From Pseudomonadota bacterium (GTDB taxonomy: Bacteria; Pseudomonadota; Gammaproteobacteria; Xanthomonadales; Xanthomonadaceae), in the NCBI GenBank assembly GCA_018242445.1, contig JAFEBW010000012.1:1-42029 (forward strand): a stretch of 42,029 nt of DNA, written 5' to 3'. A program made the translations under genes and the position numbers. Positions 1-9,011 of this stretch are shown one piece after another. The notes below the pieces were generated by a model. That model worked only from the letters and a program-made list of their open reading frames with translations. It made no database searches and had not been told where the DNA came from. Position 1 is the stretch's first letter. Every line of letters starts with the position of its first letter.

Positions 1-174
1 CCGCCCGGCCCGGCGAAACCGCGAGCGCGCTCGGCCAGTGCACTTCGGGCAGCGAAATCCATGCGGCCAACGCGCCCGGTACAGCGCTCGGTAGCACTTC
101 GCTTCTGTGCCGTACTGCTGGATGAACTGCACCATCGACAACCCCGCTTGGAACTGCACCCGGTTCATGGCCAT
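1..174 (-). CDS. IS1595-family (ISXO2-like) transposase, N-terminal 58 residues, partial
   Basis: Reverse-strand reading from an ATG at 174 stays open to the window edge. It begins MAMNRVQFQAGLSMVQFIQQ and continues to a WPHGFRCPKC motif. The Q-F-x(n)-F-I-Q-Q-Y-G start followed by CPKC, the first half of a zinc ribbon, is the usual N-terminus of IS1595/ISXO2-like transposases. The catalytic DDE-type domain would be further left, outside the window. The gene is cut by the window end rather than visibly broken, so activity cannot be judged. A second ATG two codons on (168) is an alternative start. Confidence 0.82.
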   Translation of the reverse strand, partial: MAMNRVQFQAGLSMVQFIQQYGTEAKCYRALYRARWPHGFRCPKCTGRARSRFRRAGR

Positions 175-388
175 GTCGGCTCTCCGCCTCGTAAGATGGC
201 AACGAGGTTGCGCCGAGTGCGTCTCAAATCACGCGACAGCTGGCTGAGCATCGTCGCTAATCAGGTCGGGGAAAGTACGCGCTTGTCGGTTGCGTCCGTT
301 CAAGTCGACACCAAACAAAAACAACCCGCAAGCCTTGCCACTGCTTGATCTCAGGCGCGGCACATGGCATTTAACCGGACAGCAGTGA
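1..388 (-). mobile_element. IS1595-family insertion sequence, 5' part, cut by window edge
   Basis: The left edge carries the beginning of a transposase read leftwards (start codon at 174) plus about 200 bases of its upstream region. Read on the minus strand, an end-like stretch near 365-388 (CTGTCCGGTTAAATGCC) could be the terminal inverted repeat, placing the element border just beyond the 3' end of the neighbouring lipoprotein gene (stop at 403). The other end lies outside the window, so neither the second inverted repeat nor the target duplication can be checked. The transposase assignment is solid; the exact border is inference. Confidence 0.5.
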
Positions 389-402
389 TTTCCGACGTAG
401 TG

Positions 403-1983
403 TCAATTTTGGGCAGAAGATGGTGCTGGGATGAGATCCGCTATCAGATCCATTCGCCAAATTTGTTGCACCGTCGTGGGCGATCGGCTGGAATTACCCA
501 GCTCAGGATAATATTGCACCATGAATTCTTTGGCGGCAGTGTCTTTGTCGTCGATCAACTGGTATATTCGCTCGCCCAGCATTCGAATGGTTTTGTTCTT
601 TATACCCCACTGCACATATCCTCCAGTTGGGAATGAGCCGGTCAGGCTATACGGTGGTTGGCCGGGCCGGCACTCGCCAGTTCCATTCTCATAGCCTGCA
701 CGGTACCAACCATTCCGACCATCCCAGAAATTGCTGAATAACGGATTGTTTTGGTCGTGATTCCAGATGACAGCCTCAAGTTGGTTGGCGAATGCCACCT
801 GCAGGGCAGCTGGGGTGAATCGATCATTGTGATAGCCGAATGCTTTGCCCATGGATTGCCAGTTTCTGCTGAATGTGGACAAGGCGGGAACTAGGCGGCG
901 GGCATGACTGATGTCCCATCCCATGTCTGGGTCGATGTATTCGCCACGGCTGTCCACGCGCCAGATTTTCTGCATGATCCCGGAAGCATTCTTCTGGCAG
1001 AGCACCGGGCTAGTAGTTCCGGTATATCGGGCAAACTTGAAGTCGGAAAAATTTTTCCAATAACCTTTGTCGATCGACGCCTGAACGCCAATAGCTGATA
1101 CACTGTTCGTGACTCGTTTGAGAAAAAGATTAAAAATCCCAACAATATCGTCATGTTTGGCTTGAAGTTGCTGGTAGGCCAGTTGCCCATCTTCGTGCAT
1201 CTTGGTATCCGCTTGGTTTAACTCGGCCAGATCCGAAAGGATTGTCATCTTCCATAAATCCGTGTCCAGAAAATAATACTGCGTGCCTGCATCAGTGACA
1301 TCCGCGGGTGACATGGATGCGCGCGTCGCAACGGTTCTGAAATACGCGGGCGTCAGCCAGTGGTTTAGCTGCACGGCCATGGCATTCGATGCATCGGCCA
1401 CAAATGCTTTCTCGGCAGGCGTGCGCCTGGATACCGGAATGGTTTCAATGATGGTGGTGGCTACGGCACCCAATAGGCCAAGAAATTGGACACTGCATAG
1501 CTGGACTTCCTTGCCGAGCAGGCGATTGACTGGTGTGCAGGTACTACCTCCGGTGCAGATCCATCCGTAGGTTTTTGGATCATCCGGGAGGGGATTCAGG
1601 GAGGCGAAAGAGAGGTTTAACATGGTGGCCAGCTCGTCGATCTGCTGTGTGTCCTTGCAGCGACGCGTCATCTCCACGAACGACTGCAACCTTTCCTGGA
1701 TATAATACAAGACGTAGACATCCCCCTGTATGTTCAACCCTTCCTGGAGTTGTTGGGTGAGATAGGGGCGTGCGATTTTTTCCCAGAGATCGATGGCCTG
1801 GGTGTGGACGGGGCCGGTGCAGGAATAATCCACCGGCATTTGGCTGGCGGCGGCTACGGTTTTGGAGGCTGCCGTTGGAGGACGCAAAGCGGAATGAGCT
1901 TGCTGCGGGCGCGGGGCAGGGCCCGCGCATGCTGCAAGACTGCCGATGACACATGCGAGTATAGGCATCACGATTTTAGCCAT
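403..1983 (-). CDS. Unrecognised lipoprotein, 526 aa
   Basis: The protein has a short hydrophobic N-terminus with a lipobox (SLAAC, lipidated Cys19), then a Pro/Ala/Ser-rich linker to about residue 50, then a long globular region. It has several cysteines besides Cys19 (for example WICTGGSTC and GTGECRPG), which fits a secreted disulfide-bonded protein. The C-terminal third is rich in Trp, Tyr and Asn. I recognise no family. An AAGGAAAG ribosome site precedes the start, directly after an 18-base perfect palindrome. The base composition is visibly more AT-rich than the rest of the window and the gene abuts an IS1595 element, both of which suggest acquisition by transfer. It is probably anchored to the outer membrane or periplasm; function unknown. 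Confidence 0.75.
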   Translation of the reverse strand: MAKIVMPILACVIGSLAACAGPAPRPQQAHSALRPPTAASKTVAAASQMPVDYSCTGPVHTQAIDLWEKIARPYLTQQLQEGLNIQGDVYVLYYIQERLQSFVEMTRRCKDTQQIDELATMLNLSFASLNPLPDDPKTYGWICTGGSTCTPVNRLLGKEVQLCSVQFLGLLGAVATTIIETIPVSRRTPAEKAFVADASNAMAVQLNHWLTPAYFRTVATRASMSPADVTDAGTQYYFLDTDLWKMTILSDLAELNQADTKMHEDGQLAYQQLQAKHDDIVGIFNLFLKRVTNSVSAIGVQASIDKGYWKNFSDFKFARYTGTTSPVLCQKNASGIMQKIWRVDSRGEYIDPDMGWDISHARRLVPALSTFSRNWQSMGKAFGYHNDRFTPAALQVAFANQLEAVIWNHDQNNPLFSNFWDGRNGWYRAGYENGTGECRPGQPPYSLTGSFPTGGYVQWGIKNKTIRMLGERIYQLIDDKDTAAKEFMVQYYPELGNSSRSPTTVQQIWRMDLIADLIPAPSSAQN

Positions 1984-1997
1984 TGGACACTTTCCTT

Positions 1998-2015
1998 TTC
2001 GGAAGATCTTCCGAA
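1998..2015. promoter_or_regulatory. Perfect 18-base palindrome between two minus-strand genes
   Basis: TTCGGAAGATCTTCCGAA is identical to its reverse complement. It sits between the stop of the FAD dehydrogenase (2041) and the ribosome site of the lipoprotein gene (start 1983). It could be an operator for the lipoprotein or a stem-loop ending the upstream transcript. No T-run follows it on the minus strand, so a classical terminator is less likely. Confidence 0.45.
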
Positions 2016-2040
2016 TCTGTCAAACCAACACCATCCAACC

Positions 2041-3423
2041 TCAATCGAAAACCTTGCCGGGATTCATGATCCCATTCGGATCGAAAACCCGTTTAACCTG
2101 ACGCATCAGCGCGATTTCCGATGCGTTGCGCGTGCAGCCGAGGAAAGGTTTTTTCAGCAGGCCGATGCCATGCTCGGCCGACACGCTGCCGCCCAGTTGC
2201 GTGAGCAGAGATCCCAACTGGCTGGTCACCTGGCCGCAGGTGGCTAGGAATTCGGCATCGCCCATGCCTTTCGGGCGCAGCACGCTGATGTGCAGGTTGC
2301 CATCGCCGATGTGGCCGAACCAGATCACGTCAAACCCCGGATACTGGCTGGCGAACAACGCGTCGGCTTGCCGGAGGAAGGCAGGTACCGTGCTGACCCT
2401 GACTGCGATGTCGTTCTTGTAGGGTTTATAGGCGGCGATGCTTTCGGTGATCGATTCCCGCAGACGCCACAGGGATTGGGCTTGTGCTTGCGTCGTGCTC
2501 AGGACGCCATCCGAAAGCAGTCCCGAGTCGGTCATTGCCGTGAACGCCGCGAGCGCGGCTTCTTCGTTTTCGTCGAACTCGGCCAGCACGTAGTAAGGCG
2601 TGCTGGTTTCGAAGAGCCGCTGCGCGCCGGTCGCCAGCACATGGTGCAGGGTCCGGTCGGTGAAGAACTCGAAAGCACTCAAGGTCAGCCGCTGGCGCAG
2701 TTGTTCAAATACGGCCATGACCGCATCCAGTGCGGGCAAACCTAGCACCATGACCTGCTGTGCCGGCGGTTGGCCGGTCAACTGAAGGGTTGCTTCCACG
2801 ACGATGCCGAGGGTTCCTTCCGAGCCGATGAAAAGATGGCGGAAATCGTACCCGGTGGCATTCTTAGCAAGCCCGCGATTGAATTCCAGCAGTTCGCCGG
2901 CACCAGTCACGACTTTCAGGCCGCTAACCCAGTGGCGCGTCATGCCGTAGCGAAGCACCTTGATGCCGCCGGCGTTGGTGGCGATGTTGCCGCCGATCTG
3001 CGCGGAGCCGCGGCTGGCGAAATCGACGGGGTAGAACAACCCGTGGGCGGCGGCGGCCTCCTGCACCGCCTGCGTGGTGACGCCGGCCTGCACCGTCAGG
3101 GCGCGATCGGCGGCGTCGAAGGACAGGATGGAGCGCATCCGTTCCATCGACACCACCACCTCTCCATGGGTGGCGACCGCACCACCGGACAGGCCCGTTC
3201 GCCCGCCGGACGGCACGAGCGGCGTACGGGTCTGGTTGGCCCAGCGCACGAGGGCTTGTACTTCCCCCACCGACTCCGGCAATGCGATCGCCGATGGTGC
3301 CGGTTCGAAGCTGTGCGTCCAGTCGCGGCCGTAATGCAGCAGGTCGGCTGGCGACGTGCGCACGTCGCGAACGGGGATCGATGATGCGGGCTGAGGCGGA
3401 AAGCTCGATAGGGTAGTCGTCAT
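2041..3423 (-). CDS. FAD-linked 2-hydroxyacid dehydrogenase (GlcD / D-2-hydroxyglutarate dehydrogenase type)
   Basis: This 460-residue flavoprotein belongs to the vanillyl-alcohol-oxidase fold group that oxidises D-2-hydroxyacids such as D-lactate, glycolate or D-2-hydroxyglutarate to 2-oxoacids and passes electrons to an acceptor. The PCMH-type FAD domain covers roughly residues 35-215, with PSGGRTGLSGGAV at 71-83 and a GSEGTLGIV motif near 200. The C-terminal FAD-oxidase domain carries GHIGDGNLH near 370 and SAEHGIGLLKK near 420, which hold metal and substrate residues in the family. The length is usual. The substrate cannot be read from sequence; D2HGDH, D-lactate dehydrogenase and GlcD are all possible. 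No glcE, glcF or serA lies beside it. It is transcribed towards the low-GC lipoprotein. Confidence 0.88.
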   Translation of the reverse strand: MTTTLSSFPPQPASSIPVRDVRTSPADLLHYGRDWTHSFEPAPSAIALPESVGEVQALVRWANQTRTPLVPSGGRTGLSGGAVATHGEVVVSMERMRSILSFDAADRALTVQAGVTTQAVQEAAAAHGLFYPVDFASRGSAQIGGNIATNAGGIKVLRYGMTRHWVSGLKVVTGAGELLEFNRGLAKNATGYDFRHLFIGSEGTLGIVVEATLQLTGQPPAQQVMVLGLPALDAVMAVFEQLRQRLTLSAFEFFTDRTLHHVLATGAQRLFETSTPYYVLAEFDENEEAALAAFTAMTDSGLLSDGVLSTTQAQAQSLWRLRESITESIAAYKPYKNDIAVRVSTVPAFLRQADALFASQYPGFDVIWFGHIGDGNLHISVLRPKGMGDAEFLATCGQVTSQLGSLLTQLGGSVSAEHGIGLLKKPFLGCTRNASEIALMRQVKRVFDPNGIMNPGKVFD

Positions 3424-3556
3424 GCTGTCTTTGGACGGAGGTCGCGGGGTGCCGTCCCTTGTGCAGTATGATCGGTAGTGTATCCGCAGGAAGTGAATTT
3501 TTGCCGCTGGTGCGGGCGGCAGCGGCAGCCGCTACCCAACTTTTCTTTGGGTTCTG

Positions 3557-3562
3557 TAAAAT
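3557..3562 (+). promoter_or_regulatory. Possible -10 element upstream of the wecA relic
   Basis: TAAAAT, preceded by TG at 3555-3556, lies 33 bases upstream of the GTG of the truncated wecA reading frame, in an unusually AT-rich stretch. The match to a sigma-70 -10 box is reasonable but no convincing -35 is seen. It could be the surviving promoter of the original gene. Confidence 0.3.
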
Positions 3563-3595
3563 AGCCGCCCCGCCATCGGGTTACCGGATTCGCCA

Positions 3596-3847
3596 GTGTT
3601 TGCACAACTCCAGCCGACGCTCATCGATTCCGGTCGCCTTCTGCTGAGCGACGGCGCACTGTGTGCGATGACGGCGGCGGCGACGTTCGCGACCACCTGC
3701 GCGCTCCAGCCGGCTGCGCGCAAGCTGGGGCTGCTCGACCGGCCGGGCGGGCGCAAGGATCATGCACATCCGAGGGCTTATGGGTGTGTGCGGCGATGGA
3801 CGAAGACAAGAGGGGCTCCGGTAGCCGCAGTGGGACGTCAGGCGTGA
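3596..3847 (+). pseudogene. wecA: wecA-like glycan phosphotransferase, truncated to its first ~59 residues
   Basis: From a GTG at 3596 the reading frame encodes one hydrophobic helix (CAMTAAATFATTCALQPAAR) and then KLGLLDRPGGRKDHAHP. That motif is the hallmark of the N-terminus of undecaprenyl-phosphate GlcNAc-1-phosphate transferases (WecA/MraY-like), where it is followed by T-P-x-x-G-G and ten more membrane helices. Here the match ends abruptly at about base 3772 and the frame runs on through unrelated sequence to a stop at 3847, just before the convergent tpm gene. An intact protein would be about 350 residues. I infer a deletion remnant that cannot be functional. Any residual product would be a single-helix membrane peptide of 83 residues. 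Confidence 0.65.
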
Positions 3848-3879
3848 TGTTCGATGCCGACGAGTTGAGTGCGGCGACT

Positions 3880-4536
3880 TCAGGCCCGTTGCATGCGCCA
3901 GGCCGAGGTGTGCAACGCGGTCACGCCTTCGGCAGCGAAACCCGGCTGGTCGGCGAGGATGTCCTTGCGTTCGAGCAATTCCAGCGACCATTCCGAATCG
4001 AACAAGGCATGCGCCTCCGCGGCATCGACCGTGAAGGGCGGCCCCTGCTTCTCGTGCGGCGGATAGTCGAGCGTGATCAGCAGGCCCCGGCTGCCACGCG
4101 GCAAGCGTGCGTGGATGCGCCCGGCATAGCGCTGGCGCATCTCCGGTGGCAGGGCGATCAGCGCGGCGCGATCGAACAAGGCATCGCAGGATGCGAGCAG
4201 GGCGTCGTCGAGCGCGAAGGCATCGCCGCAGATCAGGTCGATGGCGCCGGCGCGGTGGTGCACGCCGTTGGCGTCCTCGAACACCTCCGGCGCGATGCCG
4301 CGCTCGGCGAAGTATTGCTCGATCGCAAGGTCGGACAGCTCCACCCCGATCACCCGATGGCCGCGGATGGCCAGCCAGTCCAGGTCGCGGGTCTTGCCGG
4401 CCAGGGGCACGAGAACGGTGGCGCCGTGCGACACGCCGATGGCGTCCCAGTGGCGTTCCAGCAAGGGCGTGATGCGGCTTTGATGGAAGCCGATCTTGTT
4501 TTCGCGCCAGCGTTCGAGCCAGAACTCTTTTTCCAT
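3880..4536 (-). CDS. tpm: Thiopurine S-methyltransferase
   Basis: This is a SAM-dependent class I methyltransferase of 218 residues, the usual length for bacterial TPMT, which methylates thiopurines and, in bacteria, also selenium or tellurium oxyanion species. Visible signatures are the N-terminal FWLERWRENKIGFHQ, the glycine-poor SAM loop VPLAGKTRDLDWLA followed by GHRVIGVELS, and DLICGDAFAL downstream. The start lies 15 bases after the parC stop, so it probably shares the transcript amgK-murU-parC-tpm. It converges on the wecA relic. The physiological substrate cannot be deduced. Confidence 0.92.
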   Translation of the reverse strand: MEKEFWLERWRENKIGFHQSRITPLLERHWDAIGVSHGATVLVPLAGKTRDLDWLAIRGHRVIGVELSDLAIEQYFAERGIAPEVFEDANGVHHRAGAIDLICGDAFALDDALLASCDALFDRAALIALPPEMRQRYAGRIHARLPRGSRGLLITLDYPPHEKQGPPFTVDAAEAHALFDSEWSLELLERKDILADQPGFAAEGVTALHTSAWRMQRA

Positions 4537-4551
4537 CGTCGCCTCGCAGCC

Positions 4552-6798
4552 TTATTCCACGGCCAATCCGTCGATCTTCTGCCAGCCGCGCGGCAGCAGC
4601 CCACCGCGGGATGCGCGCGCACCCGCGTAGGCATCCAGCTCCTTCCACGCCAGCCGCATCGGTGCGCGCTGGCCGCTGTACACCAGCAGCGCGCCGCCCT
4701 CGGCGATCGCGGCGATGGCGGCCACCCGCTCGGTGCCGATCTTCGCACGCGGGATTTCGATCAGCTTGTTGCCCTTGCCCTTGTCCAGTTCCGGCAAGTC
4801 GGCGACCGCGAACACCAGCAGATGCCCTGCGCTGGTGACGACCGCGAGGCGGTCGCTGGCGGCATCGCGCACCAGCGCCGGCGCGAGCACGCGCGCGCCC
4901 TCGGGCAGCGATAGCACGGCCTTGCCGGCCTTCTGGCGGCCGACGAGGTTCTCGAAGCGGGTCAGGAAGCCGTAGCCGAAACTCGATGCGAGCACCAGGG
5001 GCGTATCGGGTTCGCCGCCGACGAGGGCCTGGAACTGCGTGCCCGGCGCGGGCGTGAAGCGCCCGGTCAGCGGCTCGCCGTTGCCGCGCGCGGACGGCAG
5101 CGTGTGCGCGAGCGCGGAGTAGCTGCGGCCTTCCGAATCGAGGAAGGCGATCTGCTGGGTGCTGCGCGCGTGGATGGCCTGCAGCAGACGATCGCCTTCG
5201 CGGTAGCCCAGTTCGGCGGCATTGACCTCATGACCCTTGGCGGCGCGCACCCAGCCTTTTTCCGACAGCACCACGGTGACCGGTTCGCTGGCCACCAGTT
5301 CGGTTTCGGAGATCGCCTGCGCGGCCGCACGCGCCACGATCGGCGAGCGTCGCGCGTCGCCGAATTTCCTCGCATCGGCGAGCAGTTCGTCCTTGATCAA
5401 CTTCTTCAAGCGCGCCTTGCTGCCGAGCGTGTTCTGGATGCTGGTGCGTTCGGCCGACAGTTCATCCTGTTCGCCGCGGATCTTCATTTCTTCCAGGCGC
5501 GCGAGTTGCTTCAACTTGGTTTCGAGGATGTAGTCGGCCTGTTCCTCGTCGAGAAAGAAACGCGCCATCAGCACCGGCTTGGGTTCGTCCTCGCTGCGGA
5601 TGATGCGGATCACCTCGTCGAGATTGAGGAAGGCGACCAGCAGGCCTTCGAGCAGGTGCAGGCGGCGTTCGACCTTGCCGAGCCGGTGTTCGAGGCGTCG
5701 GCGCACCGTGCTGGTGCGGAATTCCAGCCACTCCGTCAGCAAAGTCTTGAGGTGCTTGACCTGCGGGCGGCCGTCGCGGCCGATCACGTTGAGGTTGACG
5801 CGGTAGCTGCGTTCCAGGTCGGTGGTCGCGAACAGATGCCCCATCAGGCCATCCACATCCACGCGGTTGGAACGCGGCACCAGCACGATGCGGGTGGGGT
5901 TGGCGTGGTCGGATTCGTCGCGGATGTCTTCCAGCCACGGCAGTTTTTTCGCGCGCATCTGCTGGGCGATCTGCTCGATCACCTTGCCCGGCGAAACCTG
6001 ATAGGGCAGGGCGGCGATGACGATGTTGCCGTTCTCGCGCGCGTACACCGCGCGGGCGCGCACGCTGCCGGTGCCGGTTTCGTAGATCGCCAGCAGATCC
6101 GCGCGCGGGGTGACGATTTCGGCGGCGGTCGGGTAGTCCGGGCCGAGCACGTGCTCGCACAGGTCGCGCACGCTGGCATCGGGATCGTCGAGCAGGCGCA
6201 CGCAGGCGCTGACGACCTCGCCCAGATTGTGCGGCGGCACGTCGGTCGCCATGCCCACGGCGATCCCGGTGGTGCCGTTGAGCAGCAGGTGCGGCAGGCG
6301 CGCGGGCAGCCAGGTCGGCTCCTCCAGCGTGCCGTCGAAATTCGGCGTCCAGTCCACCGTGCCGTGCGCCAGTTCGCCCAGCAGCACCTCGGCGATCGGG
6401 GTGAGCTTGCACTCGGTGTAGCGCATCGCCGCGAACGACTTGGGGTCGTCGGTCGAGCCGAAGTTGCCTTGTCCGTCGATCAGCGGATAGCGATACGAGA
6501 ACGGCTGCGCCATCAGCACCAGCGCTTCATAGCAGGCGCTGTCGCCGTGCGGATGGTACTTGCCGATCACGTCGCCCACGGTGCGCGCGGACTTTTTCGG
6601 CTTGGATGCGGCATTGAGCCCCAGCTCGCTCATCGCATAGACGATCCGCCGCTGCACCGGCTTGAGACCGTCGCCGAGGAAGGGCAGGGCGCGGTCGAGG
6701 ATCACGTACATCGAATAATCGAGATAGGCGCGCTCGGCGTATTCGCGCAGCGGCACTTGCTCGAAACCGTGGAAGCTGGCGCGGGTGGAATCGGTCAT
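4552..6798 (-). CDS. parC: DNA topoisomerase IV subunit A
   Basis: ParC pairs with ParE to decatenate replicated chromosomes. The start [20 protein letters not shown] at 6798 gives 748 residues, the usual length; the open frame continues upstream but lacks family similarity. The breakage-reunion domain contains [15 protein letters not shown] (80-93) and the catalytic tyrosine in AAMRYTE (Tyr127). Ser87 and Glu91, equivalent to Ser80 and Glu84 of E. coli ParC, are the quinolone-sensitive wild type residues. The C-terminal third forms the DNA-wrapping beta-pinwheel. ParC rather than GyrA is supported by the length and by the short degenerate C-terminal repeats without a clear GyrA box. It is followed 15 bases later by tpm and preceded by murU. 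Confidence 0.95.
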   Translation of the reverse strand: MTDSTRASFHGFEQVPLREYAERAYLDYSMYVILDRALPFLGDGLKPVQRRIVYAMSELGLNAASKPKKSARTVGDVIGKYHPHGDSACYEALVLMAQPFSYRYPLIDGQGNFGSTDDPKSFAAMRYTECKLTPIAEVLLGELAHGTVDWTPNFDGTLEEPTWLPARLPHLLLNGTTGIAVGMATDVPPHNLGEVVSACVRLLDDPDASVRDLCEHVLGPDYPTAAEIVTPRADLLAIYETGTGSVRARAVYARENGNIVIAALPYQVSPGKVIEQIAQQMRAKKLPWLEDIRDESDHANPTRIVLVPRSNRVDVDGLMGHLFATTDLERSYRVNLNVIGRDGRPQVKHLKTLLTEWLEFRTSTVRRRLEHRLGKVERRLHLLEGLLVAFLNLDEVIRIIRSEDEPKPVLMARFFLDEEQADYILETKLKQLARLEEMKIRGEQDELSAERTSIQNTLGSKARLKKLIKDELLADARKFGDARRSPIVARAAAQAISETELVASEPVTVVLSEKGWVRAAKGHEVNAAELGYREGDRLLQAIHARSTQQIAFLDSEGRSYSALAHTLPSARGNGEPLTGRFTPAPGTQFQALVGGEPDTPLVLASSFGYGFLTRFENLVGRQKAGKAVLSLPEGARVLAPALVRDAASDRLAVVTSAGHLLVFAVADLPELDKGKGNKLIEIPRAKIGTERVAAIAAIAEGGALLVYSGQRAPMRLAWKELDAYAGARASRGGLLPRGWQKIDGLAVE

Positions 6799-6904
6799 CG
6801 GGGCGGAAATCGGAATGAAGCAGCCGCCGATGATAAGGGGAATCGGTGCTTGCCGTGTGCGTGTCGGAACGGTGGTTCGCGGCGTGTCCGGTGCTGCCGC
6901 GCGC

Positions 6905-7708
<804 letters not shown>

Positions 7709-7795
7709 TCAGCGAACACCCTGACCGCATGTCCCGCTTCCTCGCTCGCAGCGCAGGGTGTTGGGTCGTGCCACAGCGAGGAAGGTGGCTTGCTG

Positions 7796-7840
7796 CCCCC
7801 TCCCTTGCGCGCAGCGCAGGGGAGGATCGGGGAGGGGTTC
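7796..7840. repeat. Palindromic intergenic repeat, C/T-rich arms, between amgK and murU
   Basis: CCCTCCCTTGCGCG, then CAGCGCAGGGGAGG, forms a hairpin with a TGCGC/GCGCA core, followed by ATCGGGGAGGGGTT. The same layout (C-rich arm, palindromic core, then GGGGAGG...GGGAGGGG) recurs at 38317-38480 and in part at 41907-41926. It looks like one family of REP-like elements. It could also attenuate transcription between amgK and murU. Confidence 0.6.
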
Positions 7841-7868
7841 GCCTCAATACCTGGGTCTGCTGAGTGCT

Positions 7869-8858
7869 TCATGCGATCGCCGCCATCGCCGGCTTCACCT
7901 TGCGCTCGATCAGATCGGCCAGCGGTGCGAACTCCGGATACTTCGGCAACACGGCATCGAGATACCCGAAGAAACGCGGCACGTCGGCAAGGTACTTGGG
8001 TTTGCCGTCGCGATGATGCAGGCGCGCGAAGATGCCGATGACCTTGAGATGTCGCTGTACGCCAATCCAGTCGGCATCGCGGCGAAAGCGTGTCAACGGC
8101 GGCACCGGCAGCCCGACACCGGCGGCGCGCGCGTGGTAGCGATCCAGCCACACGCCCACGCGGCCTTCCGGCCAGCTCAGGAAGGCATCCTTGAACAGGC
8201 TCAAGGCGTCGTAAGCAATAGGGCCGATGACCGCATCCTGGAAATCCAGCACCGCCGGGCCGTCGCCGGCGGGCATCAGGTTGCGCGGCATGAAATCGCG
8301 GTGCACCAGCACGCGCGGCTGTGCCAGCGCGGCATCGATCAGCAGGCGGCAGGCTTGGTCGAGAACGGCCCGATCGTCGGCATCGAGGGCCATCCCCAGA
8401 TGGCGGCCGAGAAACCATTCGTCGAACAGGTGCAACTCCCGCGCCAGCAGGGCCTCGTCGTAGGCTGGCAAGTCGGCGGGCGGGGCGATGGCCTGCAAGC
8501 GCAGCAGTTGCGTGACCGCCGCATCGAACAGGGCGTCGGCGTTTTCCGCGCCGATGATGTGCAGGTAGGTGTCGCGGCCCAGATCCTCCAGCAACAGGAA
8601 GCCCGCATCGGCATCCTGCGCCAGCACCCGTGGCACCCGCACGCCGCCGCCTTCGAGCAGCTCGCGCAGGCGCAGCCACGGCCGCACGTCTTCCTTGCCG
8701 GGCGGCGAATCCATCACGATCCGGCTGGGCGTGCCGCTGCTGCGCCAGTAACTGCGGAAGCCGGCGTCCATCGAGGCGCGCTCGAGTTCGGTGGCGGGGT
8801 CGTGCAATGCCGTGCGTGCCCAGGCCAGCCGCGACGTGGCGCGTGGATCGTCGTTCAT
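7869..8858 (-). CDS. amgK: Anomeric MurNAc/GlcNAc kinase AmgK
   Basis: This APH-fold kinase of 329 residues phosphorylates the anomeric hydroxyl of N-acetylmuramate (and GlcNAc) in cytoplasmic peptidoglycan recycling, feeding MurU. The catalytic Brenner-type motif is HRDFMPRN at 186-193 (base Asp188), with the Mg-binding DFQD at 205-208 in place of the usual DxD. An N-terminal LLLEDLGRDTYL segment (88-99) is the hinge region. The adjacent murU gene supports the assignment over a generic aminoglycoside phosphotransferase. It is the first gene of a minus-strand group and diverges from xanB across about 150 bases. Confidence 0.88.
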   Translation of the reverse strand: MNDDPRATSRLAWARTALHDPATELERASMDAGFRSYWRSSGTPSRIVMDSPPGKEDVRPWLRLRELLEGGGVRVPRVLAQDADAGFLLLEDLGRDTYLHIIGAENADALFDAAVTQLLRLQAIAPPADLPAYDEALLARELHLFDEWFLGRHLGMALDADDRAVLDQACRLLIDAALAQPRVLVHRDFMPRNLMPAGDGPAVLDFQDAVIGPIAYDALSLFKDAFLSWPEGRVGVWLDRYHARAAGVGLPVPPLTRFRRDADWIGVQRHLKVIGIFARLHHRDGKPKYLADVPRFFGYLDAVLPKYPEFAPLADLIERKVKPAMAAIA

Positions 8859-9011
8859 TGGGTCTCCATGCTGCGATGGCTGGTCGCGGCAGCGTTTCGG
8901 CGGCCGCGCCGTGGTGTCGATGGGCTGCCGGGCATCTGTTCATGCGCTGGAATGGTGTGTGACCCGCGGCGGCGTCTGGCATCATAAGCGACCCGCCCCA
9001 TGTTCGTGGTC

